Origin: Onthophagus taurus
Taxonomy: Eukaryota; Arthropoda; Insecta; Coleoptera; Scarabaeidae
DNA: 64,000 bases
NCBI RefSeq assembly: GCF_036711975.1
Contig: NC_091968.1
Location: 15,934,001-15,998,000, forward strand
Reading direction: 5' to 3'
The stretch's first letter is position 1. Each line of letters opens with the position of its first letter. The notes beneath the pieces were generated by a model, which saw nothing but the letters and a program-made list of their open reading frames with translations, was not told the origin of the DNA and did not search any database. Of this stretch, positions 55,736 through 64,000 are shown piece after piece. A program made the translations under genes and the position numbers.

Positions 55736-56309
55736 TATCTGTTGTAATTTACTGAAATACCTATATATTATTGTGTATATCTGTGTACATGCTAGTTTGT
55801 GTATACGTATCTCATTTAAGCGCGAGTGTGCGCTAGAATTGAAATTTTCTTGTTCAGGTGGGTGGCGGCCCAGTGCCTTGTACATTCCTAAATTTTGGCC
55901 CGAAGAGTAATTTGGGTTGGACATGGCTGAGCTAGAACAACGTGTAAGGGATGGTTGTAACACTATTCGAAACAAACAAGGTATTTTTTGGAAAGTAAGA
56001 CGTTCATTAATTAAACGAGTGAGATGTTGCATTGACACCAATTGCATTGAATAACTTTTTTTGGTGTTATTTGTTAAAAATTTAAGTGCTTTTTGTTAAT
56101 ATTTTAAGTTAAACTTTTTATTTTTGTTAAATTGTTAATACGTTTTGTTTAGATTGTTTTTATTAAGGTTTTGGTAAAAATTTAAGCTATTATGAAAAAT
56201 TAGTAATAATAATCTTTTGAATCATTTTAGCAAAATTAACCACGATTCGCAGAAATTTTTGTAGACAATGTACGAAGTAATTTTTTATTATCCATTTGAC
56301 AGCTTAAAT
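55736..56309. other. Spacer with a small transposase-tail-like frame
   Basis: Near 55924 a 44-codon frame (MAELEQRVRDGCNTIRNKQG... RRSLIKRVRCCIDTN) resembles the C-terminus of mariner-like transposases. Nothing else is recognised. Confidence 0.35.
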
Positions 56310-58671
56310 CAGCGGTATTCAAACTAGGTTCCGCGGAACCCTGGGGTTCCGTGAGCCATCCCCTAGGGTTCCGTGGGCCATGCCCAAATATTTCTTTATA
56401 TAAGTCAATAAGTCAACCCCTACTTATTCAATAAGTATACTAATTTTAAAAATTCAATATTTTTCATAAAGATGGATAGTTATAAAAATGAAACCGTGCT
56501 TATAATTTTAAAATTTCGCGCTGTAAATGTTACGTCACAATCGCTGGAGTCAGCTGATCACTGTCTCACGTTTGCAAGTTGTAGCTTGTAGCTGCAGTAG
56601 TGTAAATACTGTAAGGCGATACAGGCACTATTGCATTTATTTTGACGTACACTTTTGTGTATGAATACGTTTTTTGGTTATTGTTATATGAACTATATTG
56701 CGAAAGCAAAGGTAAGCGTTTTATAATATTTAAAATTTTCTATTTCAAATTTTTATTCGAAAAATAATTTTTGCCTTTTATCCATGTAAATATAAATTTA
56801 CATAGTTGAAAAAAATATAGTAAATCATTTTCGTATAAAACTTCATCTCCTAATTGGTTGTAAGGAGTATATTTTTAAATATTTGCAATCCCTTTGCAGA
56901 AACGTTAAAAACGGGAACGTTAAAACGTACTACTAAAAGTCCTTCAATATCTGCAAGTAATGTAAATGACACTACATTGTTAGATGAAGTTCAAGAAGTA
57001 CCCATCGAAGTACCTATAACACAGAAAATTAAAATATCTGAAGGTATAAAGACGCGAAAATATGATGAAAATTATTTACAATTTGGATTTACCTGGGTAG
57101 GAGATGCAAATGAACCGAATGGCCTTTGTGTAGTATGTGAAAAGGTAATATGTAACAGCAGTTTGAATCCGGCAAAATTAAAGCGTCACCTTGAAACGAA
57201 CTATGCAAATCTTTGCAACAAAAGTGTTGAATATTTCAAACGTAAAAATGATGAATTGAAGAAGAAAACAAAGATATTTTGTAAATATGTGCTCTCTGAT
57301 AACGCGAAATCACTTGAAGGTTCATTCCGCATTAGCTATCGCATTGCAAGAGAAGGAGAGGCTTACACAATTGCCGAAAAATTAATAAAACCCTGCATTA
57401 AGGATGTAATATCTTGCAAATTTGGAGAGACTTATCTGGAAGAAGTGAACAGCATTCCATTATCGAACACCACAATTGCAAGACGAATTGAAGAAATGGC
57501 ATTATTTTGTGAAAATGATTTAATAAATCGTCTGAAAACGTCGAACAATCCTTTTGCATTGCAGTTGGATGAAACCACAGATGTTGCAGGATTAGCTGTG
57601 TTAATTGTACTGGTACGCTATGTTTTTAATTCTTCAGTGCAAGAAGATATGCTCTTCTGTAAACCCCTCGTAGAAAGGACGACTGGAGAAGAAATTTTTA
57701 AACTGATTAATTTGTACATGGAAAAACAGAAAATAAGTTGAAATTTATGCGCGCATATTTGTACTAATGGAGCAAAATCCTTATTAGGTCGCGAAAAAGG
57801 AGCAATATCGCGAATTATTCAACTAGCTCCCCATATTAAACATTCCCATTGTTGTCTTCATAGGCATCAATTAGCGGTAAGACGTATCTCGCAAAAACTC
57901 AAAGATACGTTGGAAGAAACAGTGCAAATTATAAATTTTATAAAGAAGGAACTAAATTCCAGATTATTTGCATTGCTATGTGAGGAGCTATCTAGTACGC
58001 ATAAAACTTTGTTATTGCATGCAGAAGTACGCTGGCTTTCACGTGGTAAAATTTTAACTCGGTTTGTAGAGTTGAAAGATGAAGTCAGATTATTTTTAAA
58101 TGAACATAATCACAAATATGCAGCAAAATTGAATTGTGAAATATGGTTACAAACCGTATGCTATTTGGCAGATATATTCTCTTTTTTAAATAAATACAAT
58201 AAATCACTTCAAGGAATTAATATCAACATAATTAAAATGCATGATAAAATCAATTCATTACTACTGAAATTAGATTTATGGGAATCTTACGTTAAATCAA
58301 ATAACGTGCAATGTTTCCAAATGAAATAAAAAAAAATAAAAAAATAATGATGTTCGACAACTGATTGATGAACATATTATCCAATTAAAACGGACAATAC
58401 GAATACACTTCCCAGAAACAACAGAATCGTATGAATGGATTAAAGATCCATTTCAATATTACAATAAATCTTGGAATTTAATGTTGAAAGAAAGAGAACA
58501 ATTAATAGATATATCAACGGATTCAGTTTTGAAATGTGCATTTGAGAGAAAAGGTTTACTAGAATTTTGGATAAAATTGTACGCAGAATATCCAGAAATA
58601 TCAACAAGAGCGATTAGAATATTACTGCCTTTCGTTTCTACCTATTTATGCGAACATTCATTTTCAATATA

Positions 58672-60061
58672 CAGGGTGATTCGGGAGGAAGTGGAAAGAT
58701 TTTAAGGACATGTCTAGGAAGCTAAAATAAGCAAAATAAGTCCATATGTTCAAATCCGATTTTCATTTGTTTCCGAGATAATTAGGTTTTTCTTTTTAAA
58801 AAGTTAATCAAGTTATGTTTGACAACGTTATCCTATATGACAATTTGAAACAAAATGTTAATTAAAGTGATAGTTGTAATTGTTACGAAATAATAAAAAT
58901 GCCTCACATTTTCAGTCATAGAGAATATGCAGATATGGTGTTTGTTTATGGTTTTTGTAATGGTAATACTGTTCGTTCAGTAGAAGAGTATCGACGTCGT
59001 TTTCCGAATCGAAGAATTCCTAATAGGCAAGTGTTTCAAACTGTTTTTACACGTGCTGGCGAAAGTGGAATGTTCCCAAGTGCAAGCATTGTTTCTGAAA
59101 AACAGCAAGGGCTCAGTTTGGAACATGAAGAAAATATTCTGGATGTTGTAGAAAATAATGCAGGGATAAGTACAAGGCGCATGGCAATACAATTTGAAAT
59201 TCCACAAACAATGGTTTGGAAAACATTAAAGCGGCAAGGCTTAAACGCTTTTCATTTGCAGAAAGTACAAAATCTGCAAGAAGGCGATTATCCATTAAGA
59301 CTACAATTTTGTCAATGGATTCGTGAAAACAGAAGATTACTTAAATGCATATTATTTTCTGATGAAGCTCAATTTACTCGAGATGGAATTAACAATTACC
59401 ATAATAATCATCGATGGTCGGACGAAAATCCCCATGCCACGCAGGAACACAATTTCCAACATCGGTTTAGTATTAATGAAGACCATTTAGAGGAAATATT
59501 GGACGATGTACCTTTGAATATTCGACAACGTATGATCTTCCAACATGATGGAGCACCCCCTCATTATTCAAATAATGTGAGGAATTTTCTAAATACGCAT
59601 TTCGGTGATCGCTGGATTAGCAGAGGAGGCCCGCACCCTTGGCCACCGAGATCACCGGACCTCACTCCCCTAGATTTTTGTCTTTGGGGATGGATGAAGT
59701 CCTTAGTTTATGCTAGGAAAGTGGACACAAGGGATGCGCTACTAGATCGTATTCTTAATGCTGCGGCGTTCATTAGAGCGAATCATCGTTCACTGAAACT
59801 GGCTACCAGGTCCATTTATAAACGCGCAAATAAGTGTATCGAAGTGGGTGGTGGAGTTTTCGAAAATTTAATGTGAATTAATGCTACTTGTTTTTTTGGT
59901 TTGTTAGTTTAGTAATAAATTTTGCTTTAATTTTGAAATTATTATTGTTCAAAATATCTCAAACAAATGAAAATCGGATTTGAACATATGGGTTTATTTT
60001 GCTTATTTTAGCTTCCTAGACATGTCCTTAAAATCTTTCCATTTCCTCCCGAATCACCCTG
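58672..60061 (+). mobile_element. DD41D mariner-like element, complete ends (copy 3)
   Basis: CAGGGTGATTCGGGAGGAAG starts at 58672 and its partner ends at 60061. The inverted repeats run for about 100 bases with very few differences, out to CAAATCCGATTTTCATTTGTTT-type sequence. TA is duplicated at 58670-58671 and 60062-60063. It is the youngest-looking of the three DD41D copies and lies in a hAT transposase. Confidence 0.95.
58899..59876 (+). CDS. Mariner-like DD41D transposase, open but internally deleted
   Basis: This uninterrupted 325-codon frame starts MPHIFSHREYADMVFVYGFC, has a helix-turn-helix (STRRMAIQFEIPQTMVWKTL) and the catalytic D residues in LFSDEAQFTRDG, FQHDGAPPHY and LTPLDFCLWG. 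The last two are 41 residues apart. Compared with the copies at 16714 and 28328, the block that should read NVW-GI-GD---GPFFFEG is missing between HRFSIN and EDHLEEIL, an in-frame loss of roughly 30 residues between the first two catalytic residues. The protein is therefore probably inactive despite its open frame. The ATG follows a 227-base leader including the TIR. Confidence 0.88.
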   Translation: MPHIFSHREYADMVFVYGFCNGNTVRSVEEYRRRFPNRRIPNRQVFQTVFTRAGESGMFPSASIVSEKQQGLSLEHEENILDVVENNAGISTRRMAIQFEIPQTMVWKTLKRQGLNAFHLQKVQNLQEGDYPLRLQFCQWIRENRRLLKCILFSDEAQFTRDGINNYHNNHRWSDENPHATQEHNFQHRFSINEDHLEEILDDVPLNIRQRMIFQHDGAPPHYSNNVRNFLNTHFGDRWISRGGPHPWPPRSPDLTPLDFCLWGWMKSLVYARKVDTRDALLDRILNAAAFIRANHRSLKLATRSIYKRANKCIEVGGGVFENLM

Positions 60062-60422
60062 TATGTAGCAACGAAAACAAAATACAGAAATAGGCTCGAT
60101 ACAGAAAATGAGATGCGTCTACAAATAACAAATATTTTACCAGATTTTAATATATGTATTATGCAAAGGCAAACAGGCTCACCCCAGCCATTAGCGCATG
60201 CAATCTAATTTTCTTTTAATTTTGCATTTGTGTTTTATTTTTGTACTTTTATAATAATGAACAATGAAAATATGTATTTTTTACCAATTTACTTGTTTAA
60301 CATTCTAAAATTCACATAAGTAATAATTTGATATTAATTTTTTCTTAAGGGTTCCGTTGAAATATATATAACTGTAAAGGGGTTCCGCGCCTCAAAATAG
60401 TTTGAAGACCACTGGCTTAAAT

Positions 60423-60664
60423 CAAACCAATGAAAGAAGCCTATTAAGATTTTTAGTGATAGTTTAATACACATGTTTGCGTGCAGTAATTTATAATCTG
60501 TTTTTTATTTAAATCAATTGTCAAAGTGTCGTCAAGTTGGTATTGAAAGTAAAAGCGCATGTCGTGACTTTTACTTTAATTGTTACTTTAATTTTTACTT
60601 TAATTTTTACTTTAATTTTTAACAATTTTCGTATAATTTTTTTGCTGCTAAATCTACCATAAAA
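60423..60664. repeat. Spacer with ACTTTAATTTTT tandem repeat
   Basis: About four copies of a 12-base unit (TTACTTTAATTT) lie at about 60570-60619. This directly precedes the gene at 60665. Confidence 0.6.
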
Positions 60665-62084
60665 ATGTTAAGAAAGGGTGGAACGGGATGTCAACTGTCT
60701 AAACGCGAAAAAAACTCTATAATTAGGTATTGTGAAGAAGTACAGACGGAGACACAAAATACGAATTTAAAATATATATGTGATAAAGCTTCACGTATTT
60801 TTGATGTATGTGTATTGCACTTGAGTTTTAAAATTAAATTTATATTCAACATAATTGTATTAGGTTCACAGCACGACGGTTTTTAAAATTATTCAAACCT
60901 ACAAAAAATATCAAACTGTAAAAAAACCAAAAACACAAGGGCGTTGTAAAATGAACTACAAAACGGATAATAATTTATATTTTATTAAAGAAGAGTTAGG
61001 AAGACAAATACAAAAATTGCATGAAAAGAAACAGTATTTTAATCTTAATGATTTACTTAATTTTGCAAGAAATGAATGTGATTTTACTAATGGTAGATCA
61101 AAATTACATAAAATTATAAAATCTATGGGATATAGATATAAAAAGATTAGCAATAGAAAAGTGTTAATTGAACAACCACAAATAGTTTCAAAAAGAATTA
61201 CATTTTTAAAGACATACTTGCAATACCGAGAATCCGGAGAGTATACTTTTGTTTTTCTTGACGAAACTTGGATTTACGAAAATGGCACCCAAGTTTATCA
61301 ATGGGTAAATGAAAATGAAAGATTCGCAAAGAGCAGAAGGCGAAGGAAAAAGATTTACAATCTTGCACGCAGGCACTTCGTCAGGGTTTTTGCCAAATTG
61401 CGATCTCTTGCTCAGTGACAACACGGAGCACAGAGATTATCATAAAAATATGACGTCAATTATTTTCATGGAATGGGTGAAAAATCAATTACTTCCAGCA
61501 TTAAATAATTTGGATGCGAAGTGTGCGGTAGTAATGGATAATGCTCCATATCACTCAAAACAAATCGAGAAAGCTCCAAGTTTCTGCACAAAAAAAATGA
61601 TATGAAAAAATGGTTAACTGAACATAATATACAGTTTGAACCAACCTTAAATAAAAAATCGTTATGGGAAATAATCCGTTATTACAAGCCTCAAATCGAC
61701 GAAAGTTATCCATATTAAACAGTATATTAAGAGAAATTTTAATTCAATCAAATTAATAAGAGACCATGGCCATACTGTTCTTCGCCTTCCTCCATACAAT
61801 TGCCAATATAATCCCATTGAACTATGTTGGGCGTTCTTAAAAACTTATTACAATAAACATGTTCAGTCCAGCTCGGAGAAAAAGATCTGTCGTGTCAAGG
61901 AGACTTGGCAAAAAGCTCTTGGTCATTACACTCCGGAGATGTGGGCAAATAGTGTTCGCCACTGTGAAGAACTAATTAAAAAAGATTGGACAACATTAAT
62001 GGGAAATTCATTAATAACTGATTTACCTCCTGTCATCATCCAACTAGCGGAAGACTCAGATTCTTCCAGTAATTCTGATTTTTA
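60665..62084 (+). pseudogene. DDE_3-like transposase with very long D-E spacing
   Basis: Exon 1 (60665 to about 60806) gives a helix-turn-helix (LSKREKNSIIRYCEEVQTET... ASRIFD) and ends at GTATGTG. The second exon starts after TTAG near 60865 (HSTTVFKIIQTYKKYQTVK) and continues MNYKTDNNLYFIKEELGRQI. The catalytic residues are D in FVFLDETWIYENG, D in AVVMDNAPYHS and E in NCQYNPIELCWAFLK. The last two are about 93 residues apart once frameshifts near 61330, 61590 and 61716 are allowed for, versus 34-41 in usual Tc1/mariner proteins. It ends SDSSSNSDF at 62082. Similar proteins are abundant in insects and annotated only as DDE superfamily endonucleases, as far as I recall. Confidence 0.75.
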
Positions 62085-63045
62085 AACAATATTCAAATTT
62101 TAATTATAGCACTTAATTATGTTATCTTAATATATTGCTCACGAGTTTTAATTTCAAAACGTAGATATTAGCCAAGTGACGAGAGATTAATGGCTTCGTC
62201 TTTAAAGTGACAATTAGTGACAACTTCGTTTAGAATATACACAACCTTACTTATTATTTACTGGAAAATATTATAAAGCGTGGTCATAGAACATGGTATC
62301 TAGTGTGGTACAGACCGTTTTTTTATAAAAATTTGGCAATGACAATTGATTTAAATAAAAAACAAATTTTACTTAGTATTATTTATCTTGAAAACGAGTG
62401 AGTGGTCGTAGACCATTTTATAAGCAGAATATTTTTTATGTATTTTTTTCCGTAGATTCTAATTTTGAGGTTAAAATAGTGAAAAGATCAAAACAAAAAA
62501 AATATGGGAAATTGCGCCCCCTATCCCTTATTCCGCTATTTCCCTATTTCCGCAATTGCACATTCCTTCTAATTTTTCATTCGATTATCGTATTCGCCCC
62601 GTAAAAATAGCTAAATATGCCAAATTTCGTGTGTTTCTAACCCTAGTAGTTTTTGAAATAATGAGAAATAACCACATATTGAACGCCTTCTTCAAAGTGC
62701 TCTACCTCCCTTAGGTAGCATTTTAGGACACACCTTTATATGAACTTTTCTTCATGATTTTTTATGTAGAATTACCCCTTCAAATATATGAACGCAATTT
62801 CTGGACACGCTGTATAAGATTGGTACAAGGGATAGCATATTGGACAAATTATACTGCAGGTGAATACTCATACATACAAGGCCAGCCATACACAGGTAAC
62901 ATTAAGTCTGCTATAAGCAATGACTGCATGGCGAACCTCGGATATACTACTCCAGTCGCCCGTGTATGATCGGCTTAAGTAGACGTAAATATGTATGGCC
63001 GTGAGTTGTGAAAAATGCGTTTATTTTTATGATTTTCTTCTTTTT
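62085..63045. other. No gene seen; one mariner-type end
   Basis: Near 62790-62812, GCAATTTCTGGACACGCTGTA has the form of a mariner-type 3' end, but the other end was not found. The rest is AT-rich spacer. Confidence 0.4.
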
Positions 63046-63282
63046 CTTTAATAGGTCAGAATTTGATGGCTGTAGCGAAAAATTCATCCGTCGTGATGAA
63101 GTGCCAAACGTTACAATTACTTTAAGAACTGCTGCCAGGAAAGCTTCTATAGGAACAGGGCAAGGTTATGCAAGATGTGTTTGTTTTAAAGGTTGTACCA
63201 ATAATAAATGTTTATGTAAGAAAAAAGGACTATTATATAATTCTAAGTGCCATAATAGTTTAAGTTGCGCAAATAAATAGTT
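63046..63282 (+). pseudogene. Ginger (KRBA2-like) integrase, C-terminal Cys-rich end
   Basis: After an acceptor-like TTTAATAG the frame gives RSEFDGCSEKFIRRDEVPNV, TITLRTAARKASIGTGQG and then a dense Cys cluster (CVCFKGCTNNKCLCKKKG... CNS-like NSKCHNSLSCANK) with a stop at 63278. KRBA2-like Ginger integrases end in the same way. It lies about 160 bases before the right terminal repeat, the expected place for the end of the Ginger gene. Confidence 0.85.
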
Positions 63283-63439
63283 TAGTTTAGATGCCTGCAT
63301 ACAAAAAAAACATTAAAAAAACAGATGGTTTTTCTTCCTTTCCTGTTGCTCACACCAGTCTATCTCTCACCTACTAATGCTTCTGCTCTCCCCCTCTCGT
63401 CTCCTCTGACCAAAAAAGAGTTTTGCCTAGCAATTACTG

Positions 63440-63611
63440 ATGAATATACTTTTGACTAACGTTCTCAGTCAAAACCCTTTTTGACCGGTATTTTTCAGAT
63501 AAAAATAGTATTGTCAGTCAAAACGTATTTTAATCGTAGACTGCTGTCAAAACTAGTTATAACTGAATTTTGTGGTCTAGTTTTGACCGAAAACGCGTTT
63601 TAACTGTCACA
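63440..63611. repeat. Right terminal inverted repeat of the Ginger element
   Basis: The reverse complement aligns with 47853-47957 followed by 49503-49575: CGGTCAAAACTAG, TTTTGACTG, ACTATTT, CTGAAAAATA, GGGTTTTGACTGAGA occur in the same order. It has many GTCAAAA-type direct and inverted motifs. Confidence 0.85.
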
Positions 63612-63615
63612 TATA

Positions 63616-64000
63616 CATATATTAAGTTTGATAATAAAGTTTATTGGAACTTAAAGCAAGATTTTGTTGTTAACCAGCGCCTACCAGTTAAAAATTAATA
63701 ATCTGTATTCGTTAAAAACATTGTAACTCATAGCTATTTCCGATATTACCAATATAATAGATATATCAAATTACCCCTAGAAAGTAGATCCTGTTTATCT
63801 ACATCTGTATTCCAACTATATTTTTTATTACTTTACCAACTGCAACTTTATCGTAGTTTTAATAATTATGGCTATTTAGATTTTGGATTCGTCCCACTAT
63901 GGGGCACCAATACAACGTCGTGTCACTGAGCGCAGATGAAAATGTAACGTAAAGGGGAATGTGATACTGCTTTGGACTATAAAATTTTCTCGGAAGAAGA
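63616..64000. other. No gene seen
   Basis: The last 385 bases are flanking AT-rich DNA outside the Ginger element with no recognised feature. Confidence 0.5.

Larger units (their letters stand above)
56854..60208 (+). pseudogene. hAT transposase, ZBED5/SCAND3-like
   Basis: The frame 56854-57741 gives a BED finger (CVVCEKVICNSSLNPAKLKR), SFRISYRIAREGEAYTIAEK and PFALQLDETTDVAGLAVLIV with the first catalytic D. After a stop at 57739 the same product continues with NGAKSLLGREKGAISRII, AEVRWLSRGKILTRFVEL and so on to 58329. A further part (58481-58670) ends in FVSTYLCEHSFSIY and is cut by the mariner. After it VATKTKYRNRLDTENEMRLQ completes the dimerisation region, with a stop at 60206. The join across the mariner is in frame. 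Two or three other breaks are present. Confidence 0.88.
56310..60414. mobile_element. hAT element (ZBED5-like), holding a mariner
   Basis: CAGCGGTATTCAAACTAGG starts at 56310 and its partner TAGTTTGAAGACCACTG ends at 60414. The 8-bp duplication GCTTAAAT is perfect (56302-56309 and 60415-60422). GGTTCCGCGG/GGGTTCCG motifs repeat in both ends. A DD41D mariner sits inside its transposase. Confidence 0.94.
47853..63611 (+). mobile_element. Ginger1 transposon with multiple insertions
   Basis: TGTTACAGTCAAAAC at 47853 and the partner GTTTTAACTGTCACA ending at 63611 begin long imperfect inverted repeats. TATA is duplicated at 47849-47852 and 63612-63615. Known Ginger1 features are 5'-TGTNR ends, 4-bp duplications and a Ty3-like integrase, all of which fit. 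The terminal repeats (left 47853-47957 plus 49503-49575; right about 63440-63611) carry many GTCAAAA/TTTTGAC motifs. Integrase fragments lie at 54322-54665 and 63046-63280. Everything between is later insertion or rearrangement. Confidence 0.75.

Noticed and set aside
55924-56055. Independent small gene of 44 codons
   Set aside because: It resembles only the tail of mariner-type transposases and has no context; kept as part of a spacer description.
63046-63282. A metallothionein-like or host Cys-rich protein
   Set aside because: The Cys pattern and the preceding TITLRTAARKAS match the C-terminus of KRBA2-like Ginger integrases, and it lies beside the Ginger terminal repeat.

Overview
This window is a repeat-saturated, AT-rich stretch of an animal genome, almost certainly an arthropod and probably an insect. 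The evidence is the element types present: P, PIF/Harbinger with a MADF-BESS partner gene, BEL/Pao, DD41D mariner, R1-clade LINE, piggyBac and Hermes-type hAT, plus short CCTAA (insect telomere-type) runs. I find no convincing host gene. Nearly every recognisable coding stretch belongs to a transposable element, and most are broken by nonsense codons, frameshifts or the insertion of other elements. Many nests can be dated relative to one another because the target-site duplications (TSDs) are intact and the host reading frames resume exactly after them.

Layout. 1-12290: a relic of a DUF7869-like element (1781-2356 and 11792-12180) is split by a PIF/Harbinger element (2360-11788, TSD TAA). That Harbinger is in turn split in its transposase exon 2 by a young BEL retrotransposon (5305-11405, apparently identical 290-bp LTRs, TSD CTTTT). 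12291-14804: a compact DNA transposon encoding another DUF7869-like protein with 37-bp terminal inverted repeats. 16002-17425: a truncated DD41D mariner. 17430-26840: a five-level nest. A P-element relic holds a GTF2IRD2/ZBED-type hAT (19629-26361), which holds a piggyBac (20303-24537), which holds a Hermes-type hAT (20627-23772), which carries a palindromic insert with a hammerhead-ribozyme motif.

27458-35609: a second DUF7869-like transposon whose termini share the AATTGAAG start with the first. It carries a DD41D mariner, a tRNA-derived SINE and a nearly intact piggyBac (32164-35419); the piggyBac itself carries a GGGCCGG MITE with a second hammerhead-like motif. 35800-38410: a Merlin fragment between inverted copies of a short sequence. 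38540-43205: a second P element split by a pogo/Tigger element (40480-42957). 44097-47208: a second Merlin with a piggyBac at its 3' end.

47853-63611: the 5'-TGTNR ends, 4-bp TATA TSD and internal KRBA2-like integrase fragments identify a Ginger1 element, now about 15.8 kb because it has collected a foldback mariner with a 10-bp minisatellite, a CR1-group LINE split by an R1-clade LINE, two hATs (one holding a DD41D mariner with about 100-bp TIRs) and a DDE transposase with an unusually long D-to-E spacing (about 93 residues).

The genes do not form a pathway; the only functional partnerships are within elements (Harbinger transposase with MADF-BESS protein; BEL gag with pol). The most novel signal is the DUF7869-like family: three copies, two with matching termini and subterminal repeats, consistent with a poorly described DNA transposon superfamily.
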